Positions 8,793 to 17,036 are shown, counted from the stretch's first letter. The stretch: DNA of 34,059 bases from Martinezella lusitana (GCF_014207095.1 NZ_JACHBG010000038.1:1-34059); one strand, 5' to 3'. Made by a program: numbers and translations. The notes: generated by a model not told the origin, from the letters alone.

Positions 8793-10577
8793 ATGACGGA
8801 TATTGTGGACGCCGGCGTTTCCGCTGGCACCGAAGGTAAGCTTATACGCGCGCTCGACTGGAAGGGCGCGTTCTGGGTGGCTGCTGGCGTGCCGCCACTC
8901 GTTCTCTTCTCCATCGGCGGCATTGCCGGTACGACGGGCAAACTTGCCTTCGTCGTCTGGATCATTTCGATGATCATGGGGTTCCTGCAGTCATTCACTT
9001 ATGCAGAGATTGCCGGCATGTTCGGCAACAAGTCAGGCGGCGCATCGGTCTATGGTGCGACGGCATGGCTGCGCTATTCGAAGTTCATCGCGCCGCTTTC
9101 AGTCTGGTGCAACTGGTTTGCATGGTCGCCGGTGCTGTCGCTCGGTTGTGCCATCGCAGCCGGTTATATTCTCAATGCCTTTTTTCCAATCCCGGCCGCG
9201 GATTCGCAAGCGGTGCTGAGCTGGGTCACCGCCCATGCGACCACCGTTGTCGCTGATAGCCCGCGTGTCGCCGAATACATCGCGGCCCATGCCGGCACCT
9301 CGCCGCAAGATGCGGTAAAAGCACTGCTGAGTGCCGATGGCGTGGCCGCCCTGACGCCCGCCATTCGCAACTGGTCTCTCGTCAGCTTCAATATTCCTCT
9401 CCTCGCAACGGCCAACATCAACGCCACCTTCTTCATCGGCGGCATTCTGATGCTGATCATATTTGCGATCCAGCATCGCGGTATCTCCGAGACGGCAAGT
9501 GTGCAGAAATGGCTGGCGATCATCGTCCTCGTCCCGCTGCTCATCATCGGTATCTATCCGATTGTCAGCGGACAGATCCTCTCCAGCAACGTCACCGGTC
9601 TGGTGCCGCCGACCGCCGCCTATGCCGGGACGGATGGAACATGGAGCAACGGTGGCTGGACGCTTTTCCTTGGCGGTCTCTACATTGCCGCCTGGTCGAC
9701 ATACGGGTTCGAAACCGCGGTCTGCTACACACGGGAACTGAAGAACCCGAAGACCGACACCTTCAAGGCGATCTTTTATTCCGGTCTTGCCTGCTGCATC
9801 TTCTTCTTCCTCGTGCCTTTCGCCTTCCAGGGCGTGCTTGGCCACGCTGGCATGCTGGCGCCGGGTATCGTCGACGGCACCGGTGTCGCTGAAGCGCTCG
9901 GCGGTCTGATCGGTGCCGGCCGTATAGTTACCCAGCTTCTCGTCATCCTGATGATCATGGCACTGTTCCTGGCCATCATGACCGCGATGGCCGGTTCCTC
10001 GCGCACGCTCTATCAGGGCTCGAAGGACGGCTGGCTGCCGAAATATCTCGATCACGTCAACGAGCATGGCGCTCCGACCAGGGCCATGTGGACGGACTTC
10101 GCCTTCAATCTCTCCCTTCTTGCCATCGCATCCGACACCAGCGGCTATTTCTTCGTGCTCGCTGTCTCCAATGTCGGCTACATCATCTTCAACTTCCTCA
10201 ATCTCAACTCCGGTTGGATCCACCGTATGGATTCCGGCCATGTCGAGCGCCCGTGGAAGGCACCGTCCTGGTTGATCGGTCTCAACACCGTTCTGGCCTT
10301 CGTCAACGCGCTCTTCCTCGGTGCAGGCGCCAAGGTTTGGGGCTATGCCAACGCGCTCTGGATCGGCTTTGCGTTTGCCGCCCTGATCCTGCCAGTTTTC
10401 GCCTACCGGCACTATGTGCGTGACGGCGGCAAATTCCCGGCCGGGGCCATGGACGATCTGGGTCTTGTCGGCCAGGACCTCGGCGTCAAGAAGGCGGGAA
10501 TACTGCCCTATCTGGCCTTGGTTGGGGGCCTCGCCATTGTGCTGATTGCCAATTGGGCCTTTCAATTGCCGGCTTGA
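8793..10577 (+). CDS. APC-superfamily permease, candidate methylated-amine transporter
   Basis: 594 residues with about 12 hydrophobic membrane segments, beginning with ALDWKGAFWVAAGVPPLVLFSIGGIAG, which resembles the first APC helix with its Gly-rich break. A large polar loop of about 60-70 residues (PIPAADSQ to ALTPAIRNW) lies between early helices. Start 8793 (MTDIVD) is preferred to an in-frame ATG at 8724 because it follows GATGGGGA and the extra residues are not membrane-like. It is divergently transcribed from tdm and followed by a strong terminator, so it forms its own unit. Context suggests uptake of TMA, TMAO, dimethylamine or methylamine; sequence alone gives only amino-acid/polyamine/organocation permease. 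Confidence 0.82.
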   Translation: MTDIVDAGVSAGTEGKLIRALDWKGAFWVAAGVPPLVLFSIGGIAGTTGKLAFVVWIISMIMGFLQSFTYAEIAGMFGNKSGGASVYGATAWLRYSKFIAPLSVWCNWFAWSPVLSLGCAIAAGYILNAFFPIPAADSQAVLSWVTAHATTVVADSPRVAEYIAAHAGTSPQDAVKALLSADGVAALTPAIRNWSLVSFNIPLLATANINATFFIGGILMLIIFAIQHRGISETASVQKWLAIIVLVPLLIIGIYPIVSGQILSSNVTGLVPPTAAYAGTDGTWSNGGWTLFLGGLYIAAWSTYGFETAVCYTRELKNPKTDTFKAIFYSGLACCIFFFLVPFAFQGVLGHAGMLAPGIVDGTGVAEALGGLIGAGRIVTQLLVILMIMALFLAIMTAMAGSSRTLYQGSKDGWLPKYLDHVNEHGAPTRAMWTDFAFNLSLLAIASDTSGYFFVLAVSNVGYIIFNFLNLNSGWIHRMDSGHVERPWKAPSWLIGLNTVLAFVNALFLGAGAKVWGYANALWIGFAFAALILPVFAYRHYVRDGGKFPAGAMDDLGLVGQDLGVKKAGILPYLALVGGLAIVLIANWAFQLPA

Positions 10578-10597
10578 AATAGATCAATGATAACGAC

Positions 10598-10634
10598 TGC
10601 TCCGCTGTGGCTCGCCACAGCGGAGCAAGTTTTA
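10598..10634 (+). terminator. Rho-independent terminator of the permease gene
   Basis: A perfect 13-bp stem, TGCTCCGCTGTGG (10598-10610) and CCACAGCGGAGCA (10615-10627), with a CTCG loop is followed by AGTTTTA. It begins 21 bp after the permease stop. Confidence 0.88.
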
Positions 10635-11023
10635 TGGGATCTGTCTTCGTATGAAGACAGGAATTTCCTGACATCGTAGACTTAATGGAGCTTGGAATTT
10701 GATGAGCGATGCCAATCTGTTCCATATCCCACGCCATCACATCACCTCCAGCCATCATCGCGAGCGGCGCGCCGCAATGGAACTGTGGGCGAATATCACC
10801 CGGGCATGACCGAAAAAGCGGCTTGCTTCGTGCTCGCGCCCTTTTTGCCGTCAAGTTTATGATGCCTTTCAGGCAGTTCGGCGAGGGGATGGTTGCCGGT
10901 TTTGATCCATCAAGAGTGCCGATTGCCGCACTCGGAAAGTTATTCAAATTTGACGCGCGAGTGGGCGGAACTATTAATGCCCAGCGGATATCACTCGCCT
11001 TTATTGCAATGATGGGTTGGGAC
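10635..11023. other. 389-bp intergenic stretch with no recognisable gene
   Basis: It lies between the permease terminator and the start chosen for the exported repeat protein. A reading frame stays open through part of it (from 10709) in phase with the downstream gene, but its composition is not protein-like. It must hold the promoter of the downstream gene; no convincing -35/-10 pair was found. Confidence 0.5.
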
Positions 11024-12298
11024 ATGTCGCCGAAAGTTAGTTGCAGATCTTGTGGCTCCGAGCCGAGAAGCATCGTGCTTGCCGTGTTGCTTGGGCTTGT
11101 TTGGTTTGCGATCGGATCATCGCCCCTACGGGCGCAGAATGCACCTGCCTCGCCAATAAGGGCTGGCGCGGGAACCGTCGGCGAAAGGGTACAATCGGCA
11201 ACAGATGCGCTGATGCGGGCGTTCAGCTTTGGGGCGGATCTGAGCCCGCAAACTCTCATCAAGATACTGCCCGGCGACTGGACCACGTTGTCGTCGGAGG
11301 CTTTCGCGGGCGATATACCCGCGGACAAACTAAAGCAGTGGTGCTCGTTCAACCGGGTTAACATAAAACAGACGGATCCGGCTTATCCAATCTTTGAAGG
11401 GCGGATCGGTAGGCAAGGCTCCAGGCGGTTTGAATTGCGCCTATCTGTCGGGGCGGCGTTTTATTGGATCGCCAATGTTCAAGACGAGATGCGGGCTCTC
11501 GGCTTTGACAATTCTCCGGATACAGATCTTGCGAAACTTCAGCGTGGCTTGGTCATGCAAAGGAGTGTTCAGCAAGGTGTGGCTTTTCCGTTGAATGACG
11601 ATGTCATCGGTTTTCAGAACTCAGCGATCCCATCGAGCGCCAGCTTCTGGGTTCGGTGCCCTGGTGAGCCCGAGGACGGCGCGAGAAGTGCGCGGAATAT
11701 CCAGATCGTGAACACGATCGTAAAGACAATGGCTCAGCAAGCTGGTTTTTTGTCCTACGGCTCCGATGGATCTGTTCCATTTGTCAGCAAAATGCAGGGG
11801 AGTTGGACCCTGGTCGACGAACTTGCCAAATCCAAGGTACGAGACAAGACCATCGCCGAACTCTGCCAAATCCGTCGCGTCGACATGCAAGCGAACCATC
11901 AGCCTCTGCCGATCCTGACCGCCCATGTCATCGACACGGCGTCAGAGGAGGACCGCCCTGTACCGGCCTCACAGGATGAATTCGAGTTGCGGCTCGCCGG
12001 TGACGGCGAGCTCACGCGAGTGGCGCTCCAAGATCCAATGGTCGAGGTCAAACAACACCCAGAGCGTTTGCGCGTTCCACCCGCCACGGAACGCGACGTG
12101 GTCGCCAAACGCCTTCAACAGACCGCCATCGGCTGGTATCGCCAAACGGCGTTGTCCGCAGCGTTACCGGTTACGATTGTTCCTATCGACGATGATACGC
12201 TTGTCGAAAGCCCGAAGAACACGTGGGGTGAACCTCCTTCCTACGGCAGCGGGCCGTCCGCCTTCAAGCGCTATTGGCTGCGCTGCCCCCAAAGCTGA
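11024..12298 (+). CDS. Unrecognised exported protein with two tandem copies of one domain
   Basis: 424 residues, no family recognised. Residues about 15-38 form a signal peptide (RSIVLAVLLGLVWFAIGSS then PLRA-Q), so it is probably periplasmic. Two related units follow: about 78-213 and 254-422. They share GDWT/GSWT openings, a Cys (C107, C281) followed by a similar NRV/RRV strand, an identical FELRL (136-140, 319-323), and closing FWVRCP/YWLRCP with Cys (C212, C421). The paired cysteines could form one disulfide per unit. The start is uncertain: 11024 and 11009 are both in frame and neither has a good ribosome site. It stands alone between the TMA module and the minus-strand CbrC-like gene, with no functional hint from neighbours. 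Confidence 0.65.
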   Translation: MSPKVSCRSCGSEPRSIVLAVLLGLVWFAIGSSPLRAQNAPASPIRAGAGTVGERVQSATDALMRAFSFGADLSPQTLIKILPGDWTTLSSEAFAGDIPADKLKQWCSFNRVNIKQTDPAYPIFEGRIGRQGSRRFELRLSVGAAFYWIANVQDEMRALGFDNSPDTDLAKLQRGLVMQRSVQQGVAFPLNDDVIGFQNSAIPSSASFWVRCPGEPEDGARSARNIQIVNTIVKTMAQQAGFLSYGSDGSVPFVSKMQGSWTLVDELAKSKVRDKTIAELCQIRRVDMQANHQPLPILTAHVIDTASEEDRPVPASQDEFELRLAGDGELTRVALQDPMVEVKQHPERLRVPPATERDVVAKRLQQTAIGWYRQTALSAALPVTIVPIDDDTLVESPKNTWGEPPSYGSGPSAFKRYWLRCPQS

Positions 12299-12523
12299 TC
12301 TGTATAGCGGTGCGGCGGTCACGTTGAACTCCAACCAAATCTCGCGAATCCCAGATCAGCGATCCTGTTCGTTTGCGAGTGAAATTCTGGCGCAATGTCC
12401 GGCTGTGTAACATTATATCGCGCGACGAAGCCTCATTTTAAGAGATAATCCCATACCGTTGAAGAAGGTGCCGAGCGGCGGCTCAATACATATCACCTGC
12501 GACGGCGGCTCTTTTCGCATGCG

Positions 12524-13066
12524 TCAGGTCATATCAGCATATGCGCTGTACTCACCGGATTGCCTGTCCCTGAAAAGATAGATGGCCGGCTGGCCTCCTC
12601 GGGTGATTCCCGCGAAGTCGAAGTCTTCAGGAAAGTGCCACTCGTCTAGCGCCTTCCGGCAGGCGGCCATTTTTGCGTCGTCTGCCTCGGCCAACAATGC
12701 GGCCCCATCGACCTCGCCAACGAACACCATGGCGTCCGTCTCGGAGAAAACCCATCGATTGGTCTGCCAGCTTTCAAATCCCGGCGTCCTGTTACACACC
12801 GTCTTGATCGCTTGTTTCGGGACGTTCATCGGTATCGAATAGGCGTCGTTGAATGAGGCATCCCACTTTCGTTCGGCTTCGCCGCTGTGGATACACCACG
12901 GGCATACGTGCGGAATATCCTCCTTGCAATATATCGGGCCGCGATACATGTATTTCCGGTCTTCCCCACAACATGGGCACGTTGCAAGCATGGCCACGAC
13001 GCAGCCGTCCGCGATTGGATCAGGAAAATACTCGAAGTTGGGAAGATCTTCTGCGGGTACTGTCAT
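12524..13066 (-). CDS. CbrC/UPF0167 family protein
   Basis: 180 residues. The start NFEYFPDPIADG, the CPCCG and CPWC cysteine pairs with another Cys between them, and the C-terminal GQPAIYLFRDRQSGE segment match the CbrC (UPF0167) family. The cysteines suggest zinc binding. The E. coli member is linked to colicin E2 tolerance, but the family's biochemical role is unknown. The start at 13066 is preferred over 13087 since GGAG lies 7 nt before it on the minus strand. It is an isolated single gene, opposite in direction to both neighbours, in a junction region between two catabolic modules. Confidence 0.78.
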   Translation of the reverse strand: MTVPAEDLPNFEYFPDPIADGCVVAMLATCPCCGEDRKYMYRGPIYCKEDIPHVCPWCIHSGEAERKWDASFNDAYSIPMNVPKQAIKTVCNRTPGFESWQTNRWVFSETDAMVFVGEVDGAALLAEADDAKMAACRKALDEWHFPEDFDFAGITRGGQPAIYLFRDRQSGEYSAYADMT

Positions 13067-13983
13067 TCGTGGCTCCGTTGTCAACATAGTATGAAAGAAG
13101 GATCGAGCAAGCCATCGGTTGTCCGTCTAAGACGGCAATCATTTGCCGCCCGACCCTAGTTGGAAGGCAGACTAGGTCATGCGCGTCAATAATGCGACCA
13201 GGACGTCCTGTGGTCGTTGGCCTCGATCGATAGGAGCTGATGAGCCGGAAGCTCACCGATCGCCAGCAAGACCTCGCGTTCCGATCAGCCGACAGAGATC
13301 GCCGCGCTTACTAGATCCTGAAAAGCTGCCTGCAACGCATCCTGGCAGCAAATGTGCCCGTTAGATCGGTGTCGGTCACGAGAGGCCGTGCGATATCGGG
13401 CATGGCGGAAAAGTGAACGGATTTGTCGGTTCTGGCAATCGTACATCGCAAACCCCTAACAGAGGTGCGCGCCACATCTTTTGCAATCCAGTGCGAACTC
13501 TCATCGGAGCCTCTCGGCAGGCGGCAATCAGGTTGCTTTCGAAGCGAGCATTTCATTGATGCAGTCTTCTTTCAATACTTCCAATTGCTGCAACGCAAAC
13601 GCATTGATGTAAATGCGGATCGTCTCGTCCAGCTCGGCGCCGGATTGGGTCCAGCCGGGACCGCAATCGATCTGCGAATCTCCGGTTCGGATTCACTCAA
13701 GAGCAAGCAGCGGCATTGGCAGTCCCCTCGGAAGGCGCGACAAGCTAGAGCGCGTCCATGTGTGCGAGCGCCGCGACTGACGAGCTTTGTCCTCACTTCT
13801 GATTCTCCCAATCGAACCGAGCACCTTCTGACGGCCAGATCAAACTTCTCAAGGAGACATAAATGCGCCTTGACAATAATCGATACAGATGTACCGTATA
13901 AAGGTACAGGCGCTCTTGGAGGAGTCAGCCAAAATTTGGGTCGAATGCTACGCCTCGCACTGCGGGGCGAGGAGGATTTCTGT
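13067..13983. other. 0.9-kb stretch without an intact gene, possibly decayed coding sequence
   Basis: No intact, recognisable gene was found. On the minus strand a startless open run (about 13693 down to 13517) reads like protein, with segments such as ELDETIRIYINAFALQQLEV, and a second run occupies 13311-13556. Neither has a plausible start with a ribosome site or a family I recognise. A plus-strand frame is open from 13423 into the cyclase gene, but its composition is poor and the cyclase has its own strong ribosome site. The last 120 bp probably contain the promoter/operator of the cyclase operon. Confidence 0.45.
13890..13908. promoter_or_regulatory. TGTACC-N7-GGTACA inverted repeat, candidate operator of the catabolic operon
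   Basis: A perfect 6-bp inverted repeat with a 7-nt spacer lies 75 bp before the cyclase ATG. A TTGACA (13870-13875) is just upstream and a TATAAA (13897-13902) is inside the repeat, though their 21-nt spacing is too long for a standard promoter. The right half AAGGTACAGG recurs at 9 of 10 positions as AAGGTACGGG at 25971-25980, just before the iclR-type gene. IclR control is therefore suggested but not shown. Confidence 0.4.
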
Positions 13984-14823
13984 ATGTCCATTACTGTCCG
14001 CGGGATCGAATTTGAGGACAATCTCGACAACCCAATGGGGATCGAATTTTACAATCTCTCGCATCGCTTCGGCTACCAATGTCCGAACTGGCCCTATTTC
14101 CGCGATGTTCGCATTGAGCGTATGCACTACATGGCCAAGTCCGGCGTGCTGTCGCAAACCATCACGACAACGATGCATGTCACCACCCACATCGATGCGC
14201 CGGCTCACGTCGTACAAGGCACCCCGTTCATCGACGAGGTGCCGCTGCCGCACTTCTTCGGGTCGGGCATTGTCGTGTCGATCCCGAAGAAAAAGTGGGA
14301 GCCGATCACCTATGACGATCTCGAAAAAGCCTGCGGTTATGCCATTCGCAAAGGTGACGTGCTGATCATCAATACCGGATGGCATAAGGAATATGAAGAC
14401 GGCGACTATTTTGCCTATTGCCCGGGTTTTGTGCCTTCCGCTGCAGACTGGATGATCGAAAAGGGTGTCAAGGTCGTCGGCCATGACACGCAGGCCAACG
14501 ACCATCCCTTGGCGACGGCTATCGGACCGCAGCGCAACGGCCCTCTGCTTCCGCACCTCGCCGAAGAATACAGGGAGTGGTCCGGAGGTCGCGACTGGAA
14601 GGATGACTTCCCGGAATGGGAGCCCGTTCACCAGAAGATATTCAAGGCAGGTATTCTCGGTATCGAAAATGTCGGCGGCGATCTCGACGCTGTGACCGGT
14701 AAGCGCTGCACGTTTGCCTTCTTCCCGATCAACTGGGATCGCGGTGACGGTTGCATCATCCGACTGGTCGCCATGGTCGACAAGGACCAGAACTATCGCA
14801 TCGAGAAGGGCGAGGCCTTCTAG
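13984..14823 (+). CDS. PF04199 cyclase/metal-dependent hydrolase, candidate ring-opening enzyme
   Basis: 279 residues of the putative cyclase family (kynurenine formamidase-like). The metal-binding signature HVTTHIDAPAH (H65, H69, D71, H75) is complete, and a later VVGHDTQANDHP segment matches the family's second active-site region. Family members hydrolyse amide or activated C-C/ring bonds. In anaerobic phloroglucinol degradation, dihydrophloroglucinol is opened to 3-hydroxy-5-oxohexanoate by a cyclohydrolase that, to my recollection, belongs to this fold. The SDR, dehydrogenase and BKACE genes downstream fit that role. Start 13984 has GAGGAGG eight bases upstream; the longer in-frame extension lacks family similarity. 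It is first in the operon. Kynurenine formamidase is an alternative, but no other tryptophan genes are present. Confidence 0.82.
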   Translation: MSITVRGIEFEDNLDNPMGIEFYNLSHRFGYQCPNWPYFRDVRIERMHYMAKSGVLSQTITTTMHVTTHIDAPAHVVQGTPFIDEVPLPHFFGSGIVVSIPKKKWEPITYDDLEKACGYAIRKGDVLIINTGWHKEYEDGDYFAYCPGFVPSAADWMIEKGVKVVGHDTQANDHPLATAIGPQRNGPLLPHLAEEYREWSGGRDWKDDFPEWEPVHQKIFKAGILGIENVGGDLDAVTGKRCTFAFFPINWDRGDGCIIRLVAMVDKDQNYRIEKGEAF

Positions 14824-14854
14824 GCAGAAAGTCGCGCCGCAAATGAGCGGATGC

Positions 14855-14882
14855 GGGCGATACCCAGAGCAGGGTATCGCCC
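14855..14882 (+). other. Perfect 11-bp intercistronic hairpin
   Basis: GGGCGATACCC (14855-14865) and GGGTATCGCCC (14872-14882) enclose a 6-nt loop in the 104-bp gap between the cyclase and cupin genes. No T-run follows, so it is more likely an RNA-processing, stabilising or attenuating hairpin than a full terminator. Confidence 0.6.
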
Positions 14883-14927
14883 ACTGCCTCAAGTGAAATC
14901 ATCCACATGACGCCGTTGGGAGGAGTT

Positions 14928-15278
14928 ATGTTCATCAAGCGCTTCGAAGAAGCAAAACCCTATGACGCACCCAATCATCACGGATGCTTTGGCTTGCGCC
15001 TGCAGGGGTTCGAAGAAGGCGGCCCGAAGAACCAGTGGGTCGGCCTCTCCCAGTTTCTCCCCGGTGGAGGCGCTGGTCCTGACTCTACTCCATTCGAGAA
15101 GGTCTACGTCGTTCTCGAAGGCGAAATGACCATGATCGCCGATGGCAAGGAAAGTGTGCTGCGTCCACTGGACAGCTGCACGGTTTGGCCGGGTGAAGTC
15201 CGCGAGATTGTCAATCGATCCAACCACGTCTGCAAGATGCTCGTAGTCATTCCATACCCGCAGGGGGCAAACCAATGA
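14928..15278 (+). CDS. Small cupin-domain protein
   Basis: 116 residues forming a single cupin barrel. Typical segments are VYVVLEGEMTMIADGKE (cupin motif 1 end) and SCTVWPGEVREIVNRSNHVCKMLVVI (motif 2). The usual metal-binding His cluster is reduced, so metal binding is doubtful. Start 14928 is preferred over an in-frame 14907 because GGAGGAG lies immediately upstream. Its stop overlaps the SDR start (ATGA), so the two are translationally coupled. It could be a small dioxygenase, an isomerase or a ligand-binding accessory of the pathway; sequence does not decide. Confidence 0.8.
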   Translation: MFIKRFEEAKPYDAPNHHGCFGLRLQGFEEGGPKNQWVGLSQFLPGGGAGPDSTPFEKVYVVLEGEMTMIADGKESVLRPLDSCTVWPGEVREIVNRSNHVCKMLVVIPYPQGANQ

Positions 15279-16081
15279 TCTCCGCAGAAGTTATGCGTTC
15301 GCCCCTCAGTCTTTTCGATGTCAGCGGCAAGGTTGCCATAGTCACCGGGGCATCCGGCGCGTTCGGCGAGTTGGCTGCCAGGATTCTGGCGGGCGCAGGG
15401 GCCAAACTGGTGCTCGTTGCGGGCAACAGCCAAGCACTCGCGCACACGGCAGCCGTATGCCAGGAGGCCGGGGCCACGGTGGTTTCGCTGAACCGTCGAC
15501 CCAGCAGCGAGGAAGACTGCGAGGCAATCGTCAACGAGTCGGTCGCGCATTTTGGACGCGTTGATATCCTTGTCGTTGCCTCCGGAAAAAACGATGTTTC
15601 CAAGATCACGGACATGGCTCCTGAGCGGTTTCTTGATGTCATGGACGCCAACGTTACGCAGAGCTGGTTGATGGCGCGCGCTACCGGCAAACAGATGCTG
15701 GCTCAGGGCGAAGGCGGCAAAGTTATCTTCATGTCGTCCGCTCGTGGGCTGCTCGGACATCCGGCTGGCTATTCGGCCTATTGCGCCTCAAAATCCGCAG
15801 TCGATGGCATCACGAGAGCACTTGGCTGCGAATGGGGCCCGACGGGCATAACGGTGAACGCCATTGCGCCAACCGTGTTTCGCTCGCCTCTGACGGCTTG
15901 GATGTTCGAGGACACCGAGAGAGCACAGGAGGTACGAAAGGGGTTTCTTGGTCGCGTTCCAAAGGGGCGGCTTGGGGAGCCCGATGACCTGGCAGGTCCG
16001 CTTCTGTTTCTCGCCTCGCGAGCCTCCGACTTCTACACCGGGCACGTACTATACGCCGACGGCGGCTACACGGCGGGCTGA
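15275..16081 (+). CDS. SDR-family oxidoreductase, candidate phloroglucinol-type reductase
   Basis: 268 residues, classical short-chain dehydrogenase. The cofactor motif TGASGAFG is at 24-31, conserved N126, the catalytic Ser at MSS (154/155) and Y169-x3-K173 (YCASK) are present, and the C-terminal GHVLYADGGYTAG is typical. The NNAG motif after beta-4 is replaced by VASG (about 101-104), which is unusual. In the proposed pathway it would reduce phloroglucinol to dihydrophloroglucinol with NADPH, a reaction done by SDR proteins related to hydroxynaphthalene reductases. Other beta-keto or diketone reductions fit equally from sequence. It overlaps the cupin gene by 4 bp and lies 2 bp before the dehydrogenase gene. 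Confidence 0.85.
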   Translation: MISAEVMRSPLSLFDVSGKVAIVTGASGAFGELAARILAGAGAKLVLVAGNSQALAHTAAVCQEAGATVVSLNRRPSSEEDCEAIVNESVAHFGRVDILVVASGKNDVSKITDMAPERFLDVMDANVTQSWLMARATGKQMLAQGEGGKVIFMSSARGLLGHPAGYSAYCASKSAVDGITRALGCEWGPTGITVNAIAPTVFRSPLTAWMFEDTERAQEVRKGFLGRVPKGRLGEPDDLAGPLLFLASRASDFYTGHVLYADGGYTAG

Positions 16082-16083
16082 GA

Positions 16084-16995
16084 ATGTCGAACCAGAAGCA
16101 GAACATAGCTGTGATCGGCGCAGGCCTTATGGGACATGGCATTGCCCAGGTCTTCGCTGCGGGCGGGCACGAGGTTCGGGTATACGATGCCCATCATGAG
16201 GCTCTAGACACTCTTCGGGCGAGGATTGCCAAGAACCTGCGGACGCTTGGTCTTCCTGACGATGCGCAACTGCGCGTGACCGGTACTGCAGACATTGAGG
16301 AGGCTGTTTCGACGGCTGACGTCGTCATCGAAGCGGCGCCGGAGAGGCTTGACCTCAAGCGGTCGATCTTCGCCAATCTGGTACGCCTTGCACCCCGCAA
16401 TGCAATCCTGGCATCGAACACTTCGGTTATTCCGATCACCGATATTGCTGAGGGCCTTGCGACGGGAGAGCGCATAGTCGGGACGCATTGGTGGAACCCT
16501 CCGTTTCTCGTTCCGCTTGTCGAAGTTGTCGGCACGGCGCAAACCGACATCCCTGTGATCACCCGGATGATCGAGCTGCTGTCATCAGTAGGTAAAACTC
16601 CTGTTCACGTTAAGAAGGACGTGGCGGGCTTTGTCGGCAATCGCCTGCAGCACGCGTTGTGGCGCGAAGCAATTGCGATCGTCGCTGAAGGGATTGCCGA
16701 CGCTGAAACGGTCGACACGGTCGTAAAAGCGAGCTTTGGTCGCCGACTGGCTGTGCTCGGTCCCCTGGAAAATGCCGATCTGGTCGGCACCGACCTGACC
16801 CTCGATATCCATAATGTTGTTCTTCAGCACCTCAACCGCGATGCGGAGCCCTCGCCATATCTCGAGGATTTGGTGAGAGGTGGGAGACTGGGAATGAAGT
16901 CAGGAGAAGGCTTCCGTTCGTGGACCGAACAAGAGGCGACCGAGCTGCGTGAGCGGGTCGCAAAATATCTACGGGATTTCAAATCGGTCGACTGA
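16084..16995 (+). CDS. 3-hydroxyacyl-CoA dehydrogenase-like enzyme (beta-hydroxyacid to beta-ketoacid)
   Basis: 303 residues. The NAD-binding motif VIGAGLMGHGI (10-20) with D35 at the end of beta-2 indicates NAD use. SNTSVIPITDIA (111-122) and GTHWWNPPFLVPLVEVV with H135 and E147 give the His-Glu pair of the HAD family, and DVAGFVGNRLQHALWREA starts the C-terminal domain. The length matches L-carnitine dehydrogenase and lambda-crystallin-type members that act on free beta-hydroxy acids. In the hypothesis it oxidises 3-hydroxy-5-oxohexanoate to triacetate. The carnitine dehydrogenase alternative is serious, because carnitine pathways also pair such an enzyme with a BKACE. It starts 2 bp after the SDR. 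Confidence 0.85.
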   Translation: MSNQKQNIAVIGAGLMGHGIAQVFAAGGHEVRVYDAHHEALDTLRARIAKNLRTLGLPDDAQLRVTGTADIEEAVSTADVVIEAAPERLDLKRSIFANLVRLAPRNAILASNTSVIPITDIAEGLATGERIVGTHWWNPPFLVPLVEVVGTAQTDIPVITRMIELLSSVGKTPVHVKKDVAGFVGNRLQHALWREAIAIVAEGIADAETVDTVVKASFGRRLAVLGPLENADLVGTDLTLDIHNVVLQHLNRDAEPSPYLEDLVRGGRLGMKSGEGFRSWTEQEATELRERVAKYLRDFKSVD

Positions 16996-17036
16996 CCGCG
17001 AACGTACTGGTTTCTGACCTTTGGGAGGAGGTTTGG

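Noticed and set aside
10709..11023. Upstream extension of the repeat protein
   Set aside because: The composition is not protein-like, and the signal peptide lies just after 11024, where a start is expected.
13870..13902. Sigma-70 promoter TTGACA ... TATAAA before the cyclase gene
   Set aside because: The spacing is 21 nt, too long for a standard promoter; it is kept only as context for the inverted repeat.
13423..13983. Long N-terminal extension of the cyclase gene (frame open from 13423)
   Set aside because: The extension has no family-like sequence, and a strong GAGGAGG ribosome site directly precedes the ATG at 13984, where cyclase similarity begins.
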